From assembly GCA_016934535.1 (NCBI GenBank), contig JAFGSQ010000015.1, positions 1 to 58,839 of the forward strand: a stretch of 58,839 nucleotides of DNA, written 5' to 3'. The position numbers and the translations under genes were made by a program. This DNA is from a candidate division WOR-3 bacterium. Its GTDB lineage: Bacteria > SDB-A. Positions 1 to 9,241 of the stretch are shown here, in pieces (the stretch's first letter is position 1; each line of letters opens with the position of its first letter). Under the pieces are notes generated by a model. The model did no database searches. It was not told the origin of the DNA and worked only from the letters and a program-made list of their open reading frames with translations.

Positions 1-12
1 AAAATTATGAAA

Positions 13-85
13 GCCGGTGTAGCTCAGCTGGTAGAGCAGCGCATTCGTAATGCGCGGGTAGGCGGTTCGAATCCGCCCATCGGCT
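13..85 (+). tRNA. tRNA-Thr (anticodon CGT)
   Basis: A full cloverleaf can be folded. The 7-bp acceptor stem is GCCGGTG/CATCGGC with one G-T pair. The D arm is GCTC/GAGC, the anticodon stem GCGCA/TGCGC closes loop TTCGTAA, and the T arm is GGCGG-TTCGAAT-CCGCC. Anticodon CGT reads ACG (Thr). The discriminator base is T and CCA is not encoded. The next gene starts only 8 nt after the tRNA end, so both are probably on one transcript. Confidence 0.96.
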
Positions 86-93
86 TTGTATTT

Positions 94-1662
94 ATGTTTC
101 TCCTTTTGGTTTTGTCGGCACTGAACCCTGTTAGAGGCTCCGTACCCGGGGTCGAATTCGGAATACTCGATGAGTCTGTCATGGCAAATTCCGACGGATC
201 CGCGTCTCCCGGTGAAAAAGTATTGCTGCTGTTCTCAATTCACGACCCGAACTTTCCCTGTGACAGTGTCCTTCCTCTTCCCGGGCAAGGGTATACGACG
301 CACAATTTCAGATTTGACAGGTTAAGACAAAGAGGAAATTTGGAATTTTCGGTGCTGTCTGAATTGGTTCCGGACACTTCTGTCAGGATAAGAATAATAG
401 CTTTCGGGAACAGGAAACAAGACACTTTGATTTTCAAAGTTCCGGTAGTATTTCCGGTTGACAGCATAAAAACAGAAACCGCGCCGAAAACAGTTTTGAT
501 AAAGCTTTATCATCAATCTTTCATTGAGCATAAATTTCAAAGGATAGTGCGAATCAGGAGGTTTCCGGACCTCTGGGACACTTCCGTTCTTGCATCATAT
601 TTTGACACTAACGCGCTTTTTGCAAGGTTTGAGAACATTGAACCCGGTCTTTATTCCGTCGAAATTATTTTAAATGCTTACTCATCCACAACGAATCTAA
701 AAAATCCGGTCTCCTTCTTTTTTGTGTCAAACGGACACAAATACGATTATGTCCTGCTGACCGACATAGGCGATCAGCAGTCCGGGATGGGGAATTCTAT
801 GGAGCTTTCTCTGCTGATAAATGAATCCTCCGAACTCGGTTGCCGGCAGAGTGAAAACACCTTGGGAAACGCCGTCATTCTTCCTTTTTCCTTTGCCACA
901 GAAGATGTATGGAAGAAACTTTGCGAACCCGCAGCGATTCTTTTCGTGAAAGCCGGTGAAAATGCCGTCATGACGAACGAATTGTCTTCCAGAATAAGCG
1001 ATTTTGCCGAAATGCGCCCGGTTATCCTTCTTGGATCTACGACTTTGAAAGCGTTCGTATCGGAAGATCTCAATTCGTTCAGGGAATTCCCTTTTTTATC
1101 GTCTGATTTGACCGAAAACCTCGGCGTCAGCGGCAATTTGTGCGGTGTGTTAGATTTGAAAGAATACTTTTCCGCCAGTTTGGTGCTTACATGCGAAGCT
1201 AATGAAACTTTGCTGTGCGCAACTGATGTTCCAATAGTCGTAAAATCCGGTAATTATTACATCGTTTTTCCTCAATATCATACTTGTACCGACTTGTATC
1301 CTTCGATAGTCGACAATATCCTGGCGTATCTTTCATCCGGGAATCATCAGTTAGTTACGATTTTGGATTCAATGCCGGTTGAGATAAAAAACGTTTATCC
1401 GAATCCTGTCGGGGCATCGGGAGCATCTTTTCTACTGGAGGCTCGCAGTTCCGGAACCATCAAACTTTTCATAGCAGATGTCACGGGAAGAGAAGTTACT
1501 ACTGTCTTTGAAGGACGAATAGAACCGGGACAACACATCTATTTCTGGAACGCCAGGGACAGGTCCGGTTCTCCTCTTCCAAAAGGTCTTTATTTCGCCA
1601 CCGGAGTTTTTACGTCAGGCGGCGAAATATTCCAGACAACTCATAAAATCACATTGTTCTAA
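94..1662 (+). CDS. Secreted protein with C-terminal FlgD/T9SS-type domain
   Basis: The protein has 522 aa from ATG 94. The reading frame stays open upstream into the tRNA, but ATG 94 begins a short hydrophobic signal-like stretch (MFLLLVLSAL). There is no ribosome-binding site, because the tRNA ends 8 nt before. The body is not recognised. The last ~85 residues start at a YPNP motif, contain IADVTGREV and end in a PLPKGLYFA-type strand, as in FlgD-Ig/T9SS type A sorting domains, so export or surface attachment is likely. The stop codon abuts the ATG of lipA. The function of the N-terminal 430 residues is unknown. Confidence 0.8.
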   Translation: MFLLLVLSALNPVRGSVPGVEFGILDESVMANSDGSASPGEKVLLLFSIHDPNFPCDSVLPLPGQGYTTHNFRFDRLRQRGNLEFSVLSELVPDTSVRIRIIAFGNRKQDTLIFKVPVVFPVDSIKTETAPKTVLIKLYHQSFIEHKFQRIVRIRRFPDLWDTSVLASYFDTNALFARFENIEPGLYSVEIILNAYSSTTNLKNPVSFFFVSNGHKYDYVLLTDIGDQQSGMGNSMELSLLINESSELGCRQSENTLGNAVILPFSFATEDVWKKLCEPAAILFVKAGENAVMTNELSSRISDFAEMRPVILLGSTTLKAFVSEDLNSFREFPFLSSDLTENLGVSGNLCGVLDLKEYFSASLVLTCEANETLLCATDVPIVVKSGNYYIVFPQYHTCTDLYPSIVDNILAYLSSGNHQLVTILDSMPVEIKNVYPNPVGASGASFLLEARSSGTIKLFIADVTGREVTTVFEGRIEPGQHIYFWNARDRSGSPLPKGLYFATGVFTSGGEIFQTTHKITLF

Positions 1663-2520
1663 ATGAGCGAAAGACTGCCACTTTGGCTCAGGAAAAAAGG
1701 CCTTCTTTCTGAACCAGCCATGATGACATCACGGATAATCGGGGAAAAAAAATTGAACACAGTTTGCAGGGAAGCGAAATGTCCAAACAGGCACGAATGC
1801 TATTCACAAAAAACAGCAACTTTTATGATATTGGGAAGAACATGCACGAGAAAATGTGCTTTCTGTGGGGTGGACAAAGGCGCAGGGGAAGAACCGGATA
1901 ATTCTGAACCGTATCGAGTGGCTCAGGCGGCAAATGCTCTCGCTATCGATTATTCGGTCGTGACTTCGGTTACGAGAGACGATTTGCCAGACGGAGGGTC
2001 GTGTTTGTTCGCACAAACAGTCTCAGAACTGAGAAAGACGGTAGAAAACTGCAAAGTTGAAGTATTGATACCGGATTTCATGGGATCCGGTGAATGTTTA
2101 GACAATATTTATTCGGTTTCTCCGGACGTAATAAACCATAATATAGAGACGGTCCCTTCCCTCTACGAAAAGATTAGACCGCTTGCAGACTATAAACGTT
2201 CCCTTAAAATTCTCAGGGATGCAAAAAATTCCGGTTTTATAACAAAAACCGGTCTCATAGTCGGTCTTGGCGAGACATTGGAAGAGATAAAAGCAGTTTT
2301 TGAAGAACTTGCTTCTTCGAAAATAGATATTTTAACAGTAGGTCAATACATGAGACCTTCCTATAAAAATATTCCCGTCAGCCGTTATCTTGACCCTGAT
2401 GAATTCGTTTTAATGGAACAATTGGCCGTAAAAATGGGGATAAATGTAGTTGTGTCAGGCCCTTTGGTAAGAAGTTCATACAGAGCGAAAGAGTGTTTTG
2501 AGAAAACCCGAAATATCTGA
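1663..2520 (+). CDS. lipA: Lipoyl synthase
   Basis: LipA is a radical SAM enzyme that inserts two sulfurs into protein-bound octanoyl groups to make lipoyl cofactor. All signatures are present in 285 aa: the auxiliary [4Fe-4S] ligands C35-x4-C40-x5-C46, the radical SAM motif C61-x3-C65-x2-C68, and the C-terminal RSSYRA motif that supplies the serine ligand. Length is normal for the family. ATG 1663 directly follows the stop of the gene before. The lpdA at 14338 is a lipoyl-dependent partner elsewhere in the window. No lipB or lplA is seen. Confidence 0.97.
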   Translation: MSERLPLWLRKKGLLSEPAMMTSRIIGEKKLNTVCREAKCPNRHECYSQKTATFMILGRTCTRKCAFCGVDKGAGEEPDNSEPYRVAQAANALAIDYSVVTSVTRDDLPDGGSCLFAQTVSELRKTVENCKVEVLIPDFMGSGECLDNIYSVSPDVINHNIETVPSLYEKIRPLADYKRSLKILRDAKNSGFITKTGLIVGLGETLEEIKAVFEELASSKIDILTVGQYMRPSYKNIPVSRYLDPDEFVLMEQLAVKMGINVVVSGPLVRSSYRAKECFEKTRNI

Positions 2521-3313
2521 CATCGCCTTGTCTAGCATGATTTCAATGCCGGGAGATCTGTTCGCTTTTCTCGAAGCAGTTTCCATGACTGGTTTCCGAA
2601 AAATTGAAATAAGAGTTGAATTGACTCATTGGGACTACGACGACATCGGGATTATTAATAAAGTTGAAAATTTCTGCCGTAAAAAAAGCATAGATGTTGT
2701 TTCGCTTCACTCACCCATGTCCGCTTTGATAAGTTCTCCCGACGAATACGAAAGAGTCAAATCGCTGAGAGAAATTGAAAAAACAGTTTTAATCGCGAAC
2801 AGGCTCGGTGCATCTTTTGTTGTCGTCCACGCAGACACTTTAAACTCTTTTGACAGAAATTCAAAAACCGAAGCGCTGAATAAATCGCTTGAAGAGCTTT
2901 CGGAATTTTCGTCGAGATGGGGAGCGTGCCCTCTCATTGAGAATCTGATGCCTCCCAGACTGGCCAGTGAACCTGGAGAGATTCTATCCTATCTGGATAT
3001 AATGAAACAGGGAAGCGGAATATGTCTCGATTTAGGTCATCTCAGGATTTCAGGGGTGGACTTTAATTCTCTGTCAAAGAATTTTCTTTCCTGCGTCAAA
3101 TCAGTTCATTTGAACGACAACGACGGACTAAGAGACCGGCATTACCTTCCGGGAAGTGGAGACGCACCCGGACACTCGAAAGAGGACATCGTGAATTTTC
3201 TGGACGCAGAAATCGAATGTGTCGTCGAGGCGTCAAAAAGCGTAAATTCGGAGCTGAGTTTGGAAGATTTGCTGTTATTTGTCGAAAAGAGAATTGGCGG
3301 ACTGATCGCCTGA
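2498..3313 (+). CDS. Sugar phosphate isomerase/epimerase-like TIM barrel
   Basis: A 271-aa protein of the xylose isomerase-like/AP endonuclease 2 TIM-barrel superfamily. Motifs seen are VVSLHSP near residue 70, VVVHADT near 110, LIENLMPP near 148, GICLDLGHL near 175 and SVHLNDNDG near 207, which place metal-binding His, Glu and Asp residues at strand ends. Start is TTG 2498, 23 nt inside the end of lipA; ATG 2537 is an alternative. The 3' end overlaps the 3' end of convergent purF by 39 nt. The substrate cannot be told. Confidence 0.8.
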   Translation: MRKPEISDIALSSMISMPGDLFAFLEAVSMTGFRKIEIRVELTHWDYDDIGIINKVENFCRKKSIDVVSLHSPMSALISSPDEYERVKSLREIEKTVLIANRLGASFVVVHADTLNSFDRNSKTEALNKSLEELSEFSSRWGACPLIENLMPPRLASEPGEILSYLDIMKQGSGICLDLGHLRISGVDFNSLSKNFLSCVKSVHLNDNDGLRDRHYLPGSGDAPGHSKEDIVNFLDAEIECVVEASKSVNSELSLEDLLLFVEKRIGGLIA

Positions 3314-4753
3314 AAAAATTTTGTCTTTCATCCTTTCCTGCTCAACAATTATTAGTTCGTTTTCCGTTATACCGCCGGGGTATGATTTTGAAAAGCACGC
3401 GTCGCAAAAATTTTCAGACGAGATGATTTCAGGATTGATCTCGGAAATCCCTCTTCTCAGGCCGTCTACTGAAAGGTAAAATAATTTATCAGCGCCAATG
3501 AATTTACAGACTTCTTCCACCGATTTTTCGTTTGCAATCAGTTCTCCTTTTGTCTGCATGTCTATTCCGTAAATGCACGGATATCTTATGGGCGGGGAAG
3601 TTGAAGCGAAGATTATTTCGGCGGCCTGAGCCTCCCTGACGAGGGATATAATTTTTCTTGAAGTCACGCCGCGGACAATGCTGTCATCTACCAGAATTAT
3701 CCTTTTGCCTTTGATCTCGGATTTTATCGGATTGAGCTTGTGCCTGAGCGAATAATCTCTCTTGACTGAATCGGGCATTATGAAAGTGCGCCAGATGTAT
3801 CTGTTTTTTATCAATCCTTCCTTGAAAGGTATTTGCATATTTTCAGCAATGGCGAGTGCTGCAGTCCTGGCGGTGTCGGGAACCGGTATTACCGCGTCTG
3901 CTGTGACATTTTCGGTCAGCATCTGTGATGCCAGTTCTGCACCGATTCTGTACCTCGCTTCGTAAACCGAAACGCCTTCAATTACAGAATCAGGACGAGC
4001 GAAATAAACCCATTCGAAAATGCATGGCCTGTATTCTTTATGTAAAAGCGTTTTTCTGGCTATTTCCCTTGTCATCTCTGCCACCCATATTATTTCTCCC
4101 GGTTTTACCTCGTCTATGAAGTCGAACTCCAGAACGTCTGAGACGACTGTTTCCGAAGAAAACAGAACGTCTCCGCCTTTTTTTGCAAAAAACAGAGGTT
4201 TAATGCCATGCGGATCTTTGAATGCGAACATGCCCATGTTGGCTATATAACCTACAACGGAATATCCGCCCTTTACTTTTTCCATGACCTCTTTCGCAGA
4301 ATCAAAAACAGCCTGACTGCTGAATTTCGGGTGCTTTTTCAGCGATTCGGCAAACACGTTGAGTATTATCTCAACGTCGGACGATGTGTTTACGTGTATC
4401 CTGGAAGATTTCAGGTTTTCCTTCAAATCTTTATAGTTGGCTACGTTGCCGTTGTGAACCATGACAATACCGTAAGGGGAATTGATATAAAGAGGCTGGG
4501 CATCTTCATTCGATCCGGATCCTATTGTAGGATAACGGACGTGACCCAATCCGATATTACCTGTCAGTCTCTTTATGTTTTTTTCCTTGAAAACGTCTCT
4601 GACAAGAGCGTTGCCTTTTTTGATGTGGAATATTTTCCCGTCATATGTTACCGCTCCGGCCGCATCCTGGCCTCTGTGCTGAATTGCTAACAAAGCGTCA
4701 ATGATCCGCGTTATGCAGTCGTCTTTTGCCATCAGTCCTACTACGCCGCACAT
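3275..4753 (-). CDS. purF: Amidophosphoribosyltransferase, Fe-S type
   Basis: First committed step of purine synthesis: PRPP plus glutamine gives phosphoribosylamine. The 492-aa protein begins Met-Cys, so Cys2 is the Ntn nucleophile and there is no propeptide. The PRPP loop is at residues 352-364 (ILVDDSIVRG). Cysteines 244, 393, 450 and 453 lie where the Bacillus subtilis type binds its [4Fe-4S] cluster (RPC near 244, RYPC near 393, CDAC near 450), so this is the iron-sulfur type. It starts 1 nt after the fmt stop. Its 3' end overlaps the convergent TIM-barrel gene. Confidence 0.96.
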   Translation of the reverse strand: MCGVVGLMAKDDCITRIIDALLAIQHRGQDAAGAVTYDGKIFHIKKGNALVRDVFKEKNIKRLTGNIGLGHVRYPTIGSGSNEDAQPLYINSPYGIVMVHNGNVANYKDLKENLKSSRIHVNTSSDVEIILNVFAESLKKHPKFSSQAVFDSAKEVMEKVKGGYSVVGYIANMGMFAFKDPHGIKPLFFAKKGGDVLFSSETVVSDVLEFDFIDEVKPGEIIWVAEMTREIARKTLLHKEYRPCIFEWVYFARPDSVIEGVSVYEARYRIGAELASQMLTENVTADAVIPVPDTARTAALAIAENMQIPFKEGLIKNRYIWRTFIMPDSVKRDYSLRHKLNPIKSEIKGKRIILVDDSIVRGVTSRKIISLVREAQAAEIIFASTSPPIRYPCIYGIDMQTKGELIANEKSVEEVCKFIGADKLFYLSVDGLRRGISEINPEIISSENFCDACFSKSYPGGITENELIIVEQERMKDKIFSGDQSANSLFDK

Positions 4754-4754
4754 A

Positions 4755-5681
4755 TTATTTTAAAATTTCCCCTTTCCTGATTCTTGAGCCGTTGACAAAA
4801 TCCGTTCCCGTCATTTCTTTTTTAGACGGAGGTTTCACTCTCTTTATAACCAGTGATCCGGCTATTGTTTTGATTACGAGAGGTTTTACGCTGATAACAG
4901 ACGAAACAGGCGCGTTTTCGGAGAGACAGTCTCTTTCGTTCGCCAGATCGGTTTCGAGGAGCTGTATGCATTTGTCCCTGAAAAAAAAACAGGCAGTGGG
5001 CTTGGGGTGAAGAGCCCTGCATTTGTCTACTATGCTTTTAGCTGTCATTTCCCAATGCACTTTACGGTCGTCTTCCGTCACTGCTTTTGCCCATGAGGCT
5101 TGATCTTCATCCTGTGGTTTCGCATTTTCAAGATAGAATTCAAGGTTACCGAAAACTTCTTTAACCATAAAGGAGGCTAAAACAGCGAGACGTAACTTAA
5201 GCGTGAGATCATCGTCTGTGTCTTCTAACGGCGTTTTTCGCTGAAGAATTATGTCTCCGGAATCAATCTTGCCGCTGAGCTTGTGCAGAGTAACACCTGT
5301 CTCGGTTTCTCCGTTCATAATCGCTCTCGCAACTGGCGCCATTCCTCTGTATTTGGGCAGAAGTGACGGGTGAACATTGATGCCGCCGAATTTCGGTATT
5401 TCAGCTATCGCAGCAGGTATCTTTTTACCGAAAGAAGCGACGAGAAATACATCGGGGTATTCATTTCCGGCGAATTCCAAGGCTTCCTGACTTTCGAGAT
5501 TGTCGCATTCCAAACAGGGGAGGCCTTCCTTCCGCGCCCATTCGGCGAGTTGAGATGAGTTTGTGGATAGCCCTCGTCCGGCTTTTCGTCTTCCAATTGT
5601 AAAAACCGAATCAACTACATTTTTCGATTTTCGCGCGAATGCGCAGCTGAATTCGTCCGATCCGAAAAGCATCGTTTTCAA
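4755..5681 (-). CDS. fmt: Methionyl-tRNA formyltransferase
   Basis: Formylates initiator Met-tRNA. The 308-aa protein has the catalytic motif GGINVHPSLLPKYRG near residue 100 (Asn, His) and the later IDSGDI motif that carries the Asp. A C-terminal Fmt_C-like region follows. The start codon overlaps the yajC stop by 4 nt (ATGA), and purF follows 1 nt later, so yajC-fmt-purF is one operon. The N-terminus (MKTMLFGSDEFS) fits the family. Confidence 0.95.
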   Translation of the reverse strand: MKTMLFGSDEFSCAFARKSKNVVDSVFTIGRRKAGRGLSTNSSQLAEWARKEGLPCLECDNLESQEALEFAGNEYPDVFLVASFGKKIPAAIAEIPKFGGINVHPSLLPKYRGMAPVARAIMNGETETGVTLHKLSGKIDSGDIILQRKTPLEDTDDDLTLKLRLAVLASFMVKEVFGNLEFYLENAKPQDEDQASWAKAVTEDDRKVHWEMTAKSIVDKCRALHPKPTACFFFRDKCIQLLETDLANERDCLSENAPVSSVISVKPLVIKTIAGSLVIKRVKPPSKKEMTGTDFVNGSRIRKGEILK

Positions 5682-6043
5682 GAGGTCTTCTCTTCCTCCG
5701 TTTGATTTAATATTTTCACTATGGAGCCTCTTTCAACGTCGACGTCGGTTTTTTCGGCGATTTTAAGCACGACGATGTTCCCCTTGATGGTCTTGACTAT
5801 CCCGTAAAATCCTCCGGTTGTGAGGACTTTGTCGTCCTTTTGAAGATTTTCGAGCAATTTCTGATGCTGTTTTCTTTTTTTGCTTTCCGGATAAATGAGG
5901 AGGAAATAGAAAATGACGAAAATAAGAATGAAAGGAAGGAAAGAAATCAAAGTGCCGAGAGGATTTGAGCTTTGATTCTGACCTGATGAAGCGGTTTCCT
6001 GAGAACAGCTCTGCGCTAAATGCAACAATCTCAAAATAATCAA
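5678..6043 (-). CDS. yajC: Preprotein translocase subunit YajC
   Basis: Small single-pass membrane partner of SecDF. The 121-aa protein has a low-complexity N-terminus rich in Ser/Gln, one membrane segment near residues 30-52 followed by YPESKKRKQHQ, and the typical hydrophilic tail (DDKVLTTGGFYGIV). The start is TTG 6043, preceded 5 nt away by a strong AGGAGG. First gene of the yajC-fmt-purF operon. secD and secF are not in the window. Confidence 0.92.
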   Translation of the reverse strand: MIILRLLHLAQSCSQETASSGQNQSSNPLGTLISFLPFILIFVIFYFLLIYPESKKRKQHQKLLENLQKDDKVLTTGGFYGIVKTIKGNIVVLKIAEKTDVDVERGSIVKILNQTEEEKTS

Positions 6044-6200
6044 TCCGACCTCCTGAAGTTTACATGATGTTCGAAAAATATACCGGTCATTAATGAAGAA
6101 TTTTCATTTATCAACCGCAGAAAGCAATGTTATCATGTATGCGTTATTCAATCAACACGGCATTATATAAATTAATTCACTCATGAACTGAGGAGAAGAA

Positions 6201-6905
6201 ATGAAGGTTTCGCAGGCTGTATTATTATTTTGTCTTTGCGTTTCGTTCTCATGCACTTTCCGCGGATCGGACGAGGATCTAAGAGAGCCGGGAAATTTGG
6301 CCGGTTCTTACATGGCTTATGGCGAGGATTACGAGATCGAGACATTTTTAGCAGAGATGGAAAAGGATGTTTTCAAGGTCAGCCAGGGAGAAGGCATCGC
6401 CGGGATGGGATTGAAAGAAGGGGAACTCTTGTTTCTGGCTGTCAGGGGCGACAGCAGTTTCGCGGCTGGAATTTATCTGATCGGCAGAAAATCAGTCGAC
6501 GGAATCTGGACGTCCGGAAATTCGATCATTTATTCGGAAAGGCTTTCGAAATCGGGATTTCCCGATGAAGATCAGAAATATTTTGAAAGCGACAACGAAA
6601 TCGAAAGCGCGGTTTATAAACTGACAATACCTTCGAACGAAGATTCTGTAGAAACTCTGATGCTAATCGAACCGACTGGGAAAAACACGTTCGACGTCCT
6701 GCTGGAAAGCGAAAATTCTGTCGTTACAGGCGTCGGTATTTCTGCAGAGAAATATTTATGCATCTGTTATTTTGACTCCATTCTTGATACCTGGGGAATT
6801 GTGTTTTTTGAAATTACAACAGGAGATACTATGAGGGGGAAAATCTCTTTGTACGGAGAATGGAAACCCTCGTCAGTATACGGAGAAAAACTGACTGTAG
6901 AATGA
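6201..6905 (+). CDS. Putative lipoprotein, function unknown
   Basis: A 234-aa protein with a lipoprotein signal peptide: hydrophobic stretch AVLLFCLCVSF and a lipobox ending at Cys18 (FSC). The mature part is acidic and predicted to be mostly beta strands; I recognise no domain. ATG 6201 has a GAGGAG ribosome-binding site. It is a single gene between divergent yajC and convergent hppA. A short 5-bp inverted repeat, TTGCC/GGCAA at 6945-6960, follows the gene and could be a weak terminator. Confidence 0.75.
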   Translation: MKVSQAVLLFCLCVSFSCTFRGSDEDLREPGNLAGSYMAYGEDYEIETFLAEMEKDVFKVSQGEGIAGMGLKEGELLFLAVRGDSSFAAGIYLIGRKSVDGIWTSGNSIIYSERLSKSGFPDEDQKYFESDNEIESAVYKLTIPSNEDSVETLMLIEPTGKNTFDVLLESENSVVTGVGISAEKYLCICYFDSILDTWGIVFFEITTGDTMRGKISLYGEWKPSSVYGEKLTVE

Positions 6906-6967
6906 AAGACCTGTTGTGATCGGTCAGTATTTGCGGTGCCGATGTTGCCAGGGGCGGCAATTTCCTT

Positions 6968-9241
6968 TCACATCAGATGATACGCAATAATAAAACCTGC
7001 GACGACTACACTGACCATGCTCATCAGTTTTATGAGAATGTTCAGGCTCGGTCCCGCTGTGTCTTTGAAAGGGTCTCCGACCGTGTCACCGACGACAGCG
7101 GCTTTGTGAGCGTCAGAACCCTTGCCGCCTAGATTTCCTTCTTCGATATATTTTTTGGCGTTGTCCCAGGCGCCTCCGGAATTCGCCATAAAGATAGCGA
7201 GTGTGAATCCGGTAATAAGACTGCCGACCAGAAGACCTATGACTCCGGCGACACCGAGAACGAGGCCTGTCGCGATGGGAGTTATTATGGCGAGAAGCGA
7301 AGGAAAAATCATTTCCCTCTGGGCGCCTTTTGTGGAGATTTGGACACAGGAAGCGTAGTCCGGGTTTTCAGTGCCTTCGAGTATGCCTTTTTTCTCGCTG
7401 AACTGCTTTCTGACCTCCTTGACCATGGACTGCGCGGCTCTTCCTACAGCCTTCATAGTCAGGGCTGAGAAAACGAATGGAAGCATAGCGCCAAGAAAGG
7501 CTCCGACCAGCACTATCGGGTTCATGAGATTGACACCGAAGTAATTCATGAAATCACAAAACGTTGCCGAGACCGTCTGAACTGATCCCTGCCCCATCTC
7601 CAGGATGGTGTGACCGGCTCTGAGCAGTGAAACCCTGATTTCTTCGACGTATGCGGCTATGAGCGCCAATGCAGTCAAAGCCGCAGAGCCTATGGCAAAG
7701 CCTTTTCCGGTCGCGGCTGTCGTGTTTCCGAGGGCGTCGAGAATGTTTGTCCTGTTTCTTACCTCCGGCGGGAGACCGCTCATTTGAGCGTTTCCTCCTG
7801 CGTTGTCGGCTATCGGTCCGTAAGCATCCGTGGCGAGGGTTATTCCGAGGGTTGAAAGCATTCCAACAGCTGCAAATCCAATACCGTAGAGACCGAAAGC
7901 TGCTGATTGGAAACCTCCCGAAAGCCAGTACGAAAAAAGCGTCGCAGCGGAAACGGAGATTACCGGGACGAAAGTGGAAAGCATCCCGGTCCCTATCCCT
8001 TCGATTATAAGTGTTGCGGATCCGGTGGTCGCTTGTCTTGCTATGTTCTGAGTCGGTTTGTAATCCGAAGAGGTGAAATATTCTGTAGATTTGCCGATTA
8101 TTATTCCTGTGAGAAGGCCTGAAATCATGGAGCCCCATACGCCCGGCCATTTGCCTATTATATTTCCGAGGAATCCTGAGGTGAAATCAGTCGTCAGGAC
8201 AGGTTTGAGGACAAAGTAACAGACAATTAGGGAAAACAACGCAATCAAAACCGAACTTGTGTTTACTCCGAGGCCAAGCGAATTGAGCAGCTGTTTCTGG
8301 GTGGCGCCTTCTTTTGTTTTGACGGCGTAGATACCTATGACTGAAAGAAAAGCTCCTATCCCGGCAATTATCATCGGAGCGATGACGAGAAGGAACTGTC
8401 CGTGACCGAGGCTCGCTCCAGCCGCCGCTCCCAATGCTGCGGTCGCCAGAATGCTTCCGCAGTAACTTTCGTACAGGTCGGCTCCCATCCCCGCTACGTC
8501 TCCGACGTTGTCTCCGACATTGTCTGCGATGACCGCAGGATTCCTCGGATCGTCTTCCGGTATGTTCTGTTCGATTTTCCCGACGAGATCTGCTCCGACG
8601 TCTGCGGCTTTTGTGAATATTCCACCGCCTACTCTCGCGAAAAGCGCTTGAGAAGAGGCTCCTATTCCGAAGCTGAGCATTGTTACTGTTATCTCATTGA
8701 GGTCAGTTATACCGACTAACAGCCTGAGAACTATAAACCATAATGATATATCGAGCAGTCCAAGTCCGACAACAGTAAGACCCATTACCGCGCCTGAGCG
8801 GAAAGCCACTTTTAGGGCGCCGTCCAGGTTTTCTCTGGCTTTGTTTGCGGTTCTCGAACTCGCGAGAGTGGCTGTGTTCATTCCGATAAAACCCGCCAAT
8901 CCCGAAAAAAATCCTCCCGAAAGAAAAGCGAAGGGAACCCAGAGTGACTGGACTTTCAGTACGAACGCCAGAAACATGAAAAAAATGAACGCAAAGAAGA
9001 AAAAAACGGCCACTATTTTATATTGCTGTCTCATATACGCTAGGGCTCCGACTCTGACATGATTGGCGATGTCGCGCATAGTTTGATTGCCGGGATCTGT
9101 CTTCATTATCCTTTTGTAGAAAACGAAAGCGAAAATAAGAGCCGTCACGGCTCCTACGGGAGCTATCCAGAACAGGTTATCAACAGGTTTTTCAAAAGCT
9201 ATCAGCGCATAAGTAACGAGCAATGCACTCATCGAATTCAC
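6968..9241 (-). CDS. hppA: Membrane-bound pyrophosphatase, K+-dependent type
   Basis: A 757-aa integral membrane pyrophosphatase that couples PPi hydrolysis to H+ or Na+ pumping. It has the [11 protein letters not shown] signature, the two Asp-rich substrate loops ([21 protein letters not shown] and the [11 protein letters not shown] motif near the C-terminus), and about 16 membrane segments. The motif [15 protein letters not shown] has Ala and Gly where K+-independent enzymes have Lys and Thr, so the K+-dependent subfamily is inferred. The pumped ion cannot be decided from sequence by eye. Its start overlaps the gene before by 4 nt. Confidence 0.95.
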   Translation of the reverse strand: MNSMSALLVTYALIAFEKPVDNLFWIAPVGAVTALIFAFVFYKRIMKTDPGNQTMRDIANHVRVGALAYMRQQYKIVAVFFFFAFIFFMFLAFVLKVQSLWVPFAFLSGGFFSGLAGFIGMNTATLASSRTANKARENLDGALKVAFRSGAVMGLTVVGLGLLDISLWFIVLRLLVGITDLNEITVTMLSFGIGASSQALFARVGGGIFTKAADVGADLVGKIEQNIPEDDPRNPAVIADNVGDNVGDVAGMGADLYESYCGSILATAALGAAAGASLGHGQFLLVIAPMIIAGIGAFLSVIGIYAVKTKEGATQKQLLNSLGLGVNTSSVLIALFSLIVCYFVLKPVLTTDFTSGFLGNIIGKWPGVWGSMISGLLTGIIIGKSTEYFTSSDYKPTQNIARQATTGSATLIIEGIGTGMLSTFVPVISVSAATLFSYWLSGGFQSAAFGLYGIGFAAVGMLSTLGITLATDAYGPIADNAGGNAQMSGLPPEVRNRTNILDALGNTTAATGKGFAIGSAALTALALIAAYVEEIRVSLLRAGHTILEMGQGSVQTVSATFCDFMNYFGVNLMNPIVLVGAFLGAMLPFVFSALTMKAVGRAAQSMVKEVRKQFSEKKGILEGTENPDYASCVQISTKGAQREMIFPSLLAIITPIATGLVLGVAGVIGLLVGSLITGFTLAIFMANSGGAWDNAKKYIEEGNLGGKGSDAHKAAVVGDTVGDPFKDTAGPSLNILIKLMSMVSVVVAGFIIAYHLM

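Noticed and set aside
7-93. Extension of the first protein gene through the tRNA
   Set aside because: The frame is open by chance across tRNA-Thr; the hydrophobic signal begins at ATG 94.
6945-6960. Terminator between the lipoprotein gene and hppA
   Set aside because: Only a 5-bp TTGCC/GGCAA stem with no T run, so not listed as a feature.
7554-8150. Long antisense ORF in hppA, and other long antisense ORFs (for example 4208-4690 and 40864-41310)
   Set aside because: They are shadows of GC-biased codons in well-supported genes and show Arg/Pro/Ser-rich, domain-free sequences.
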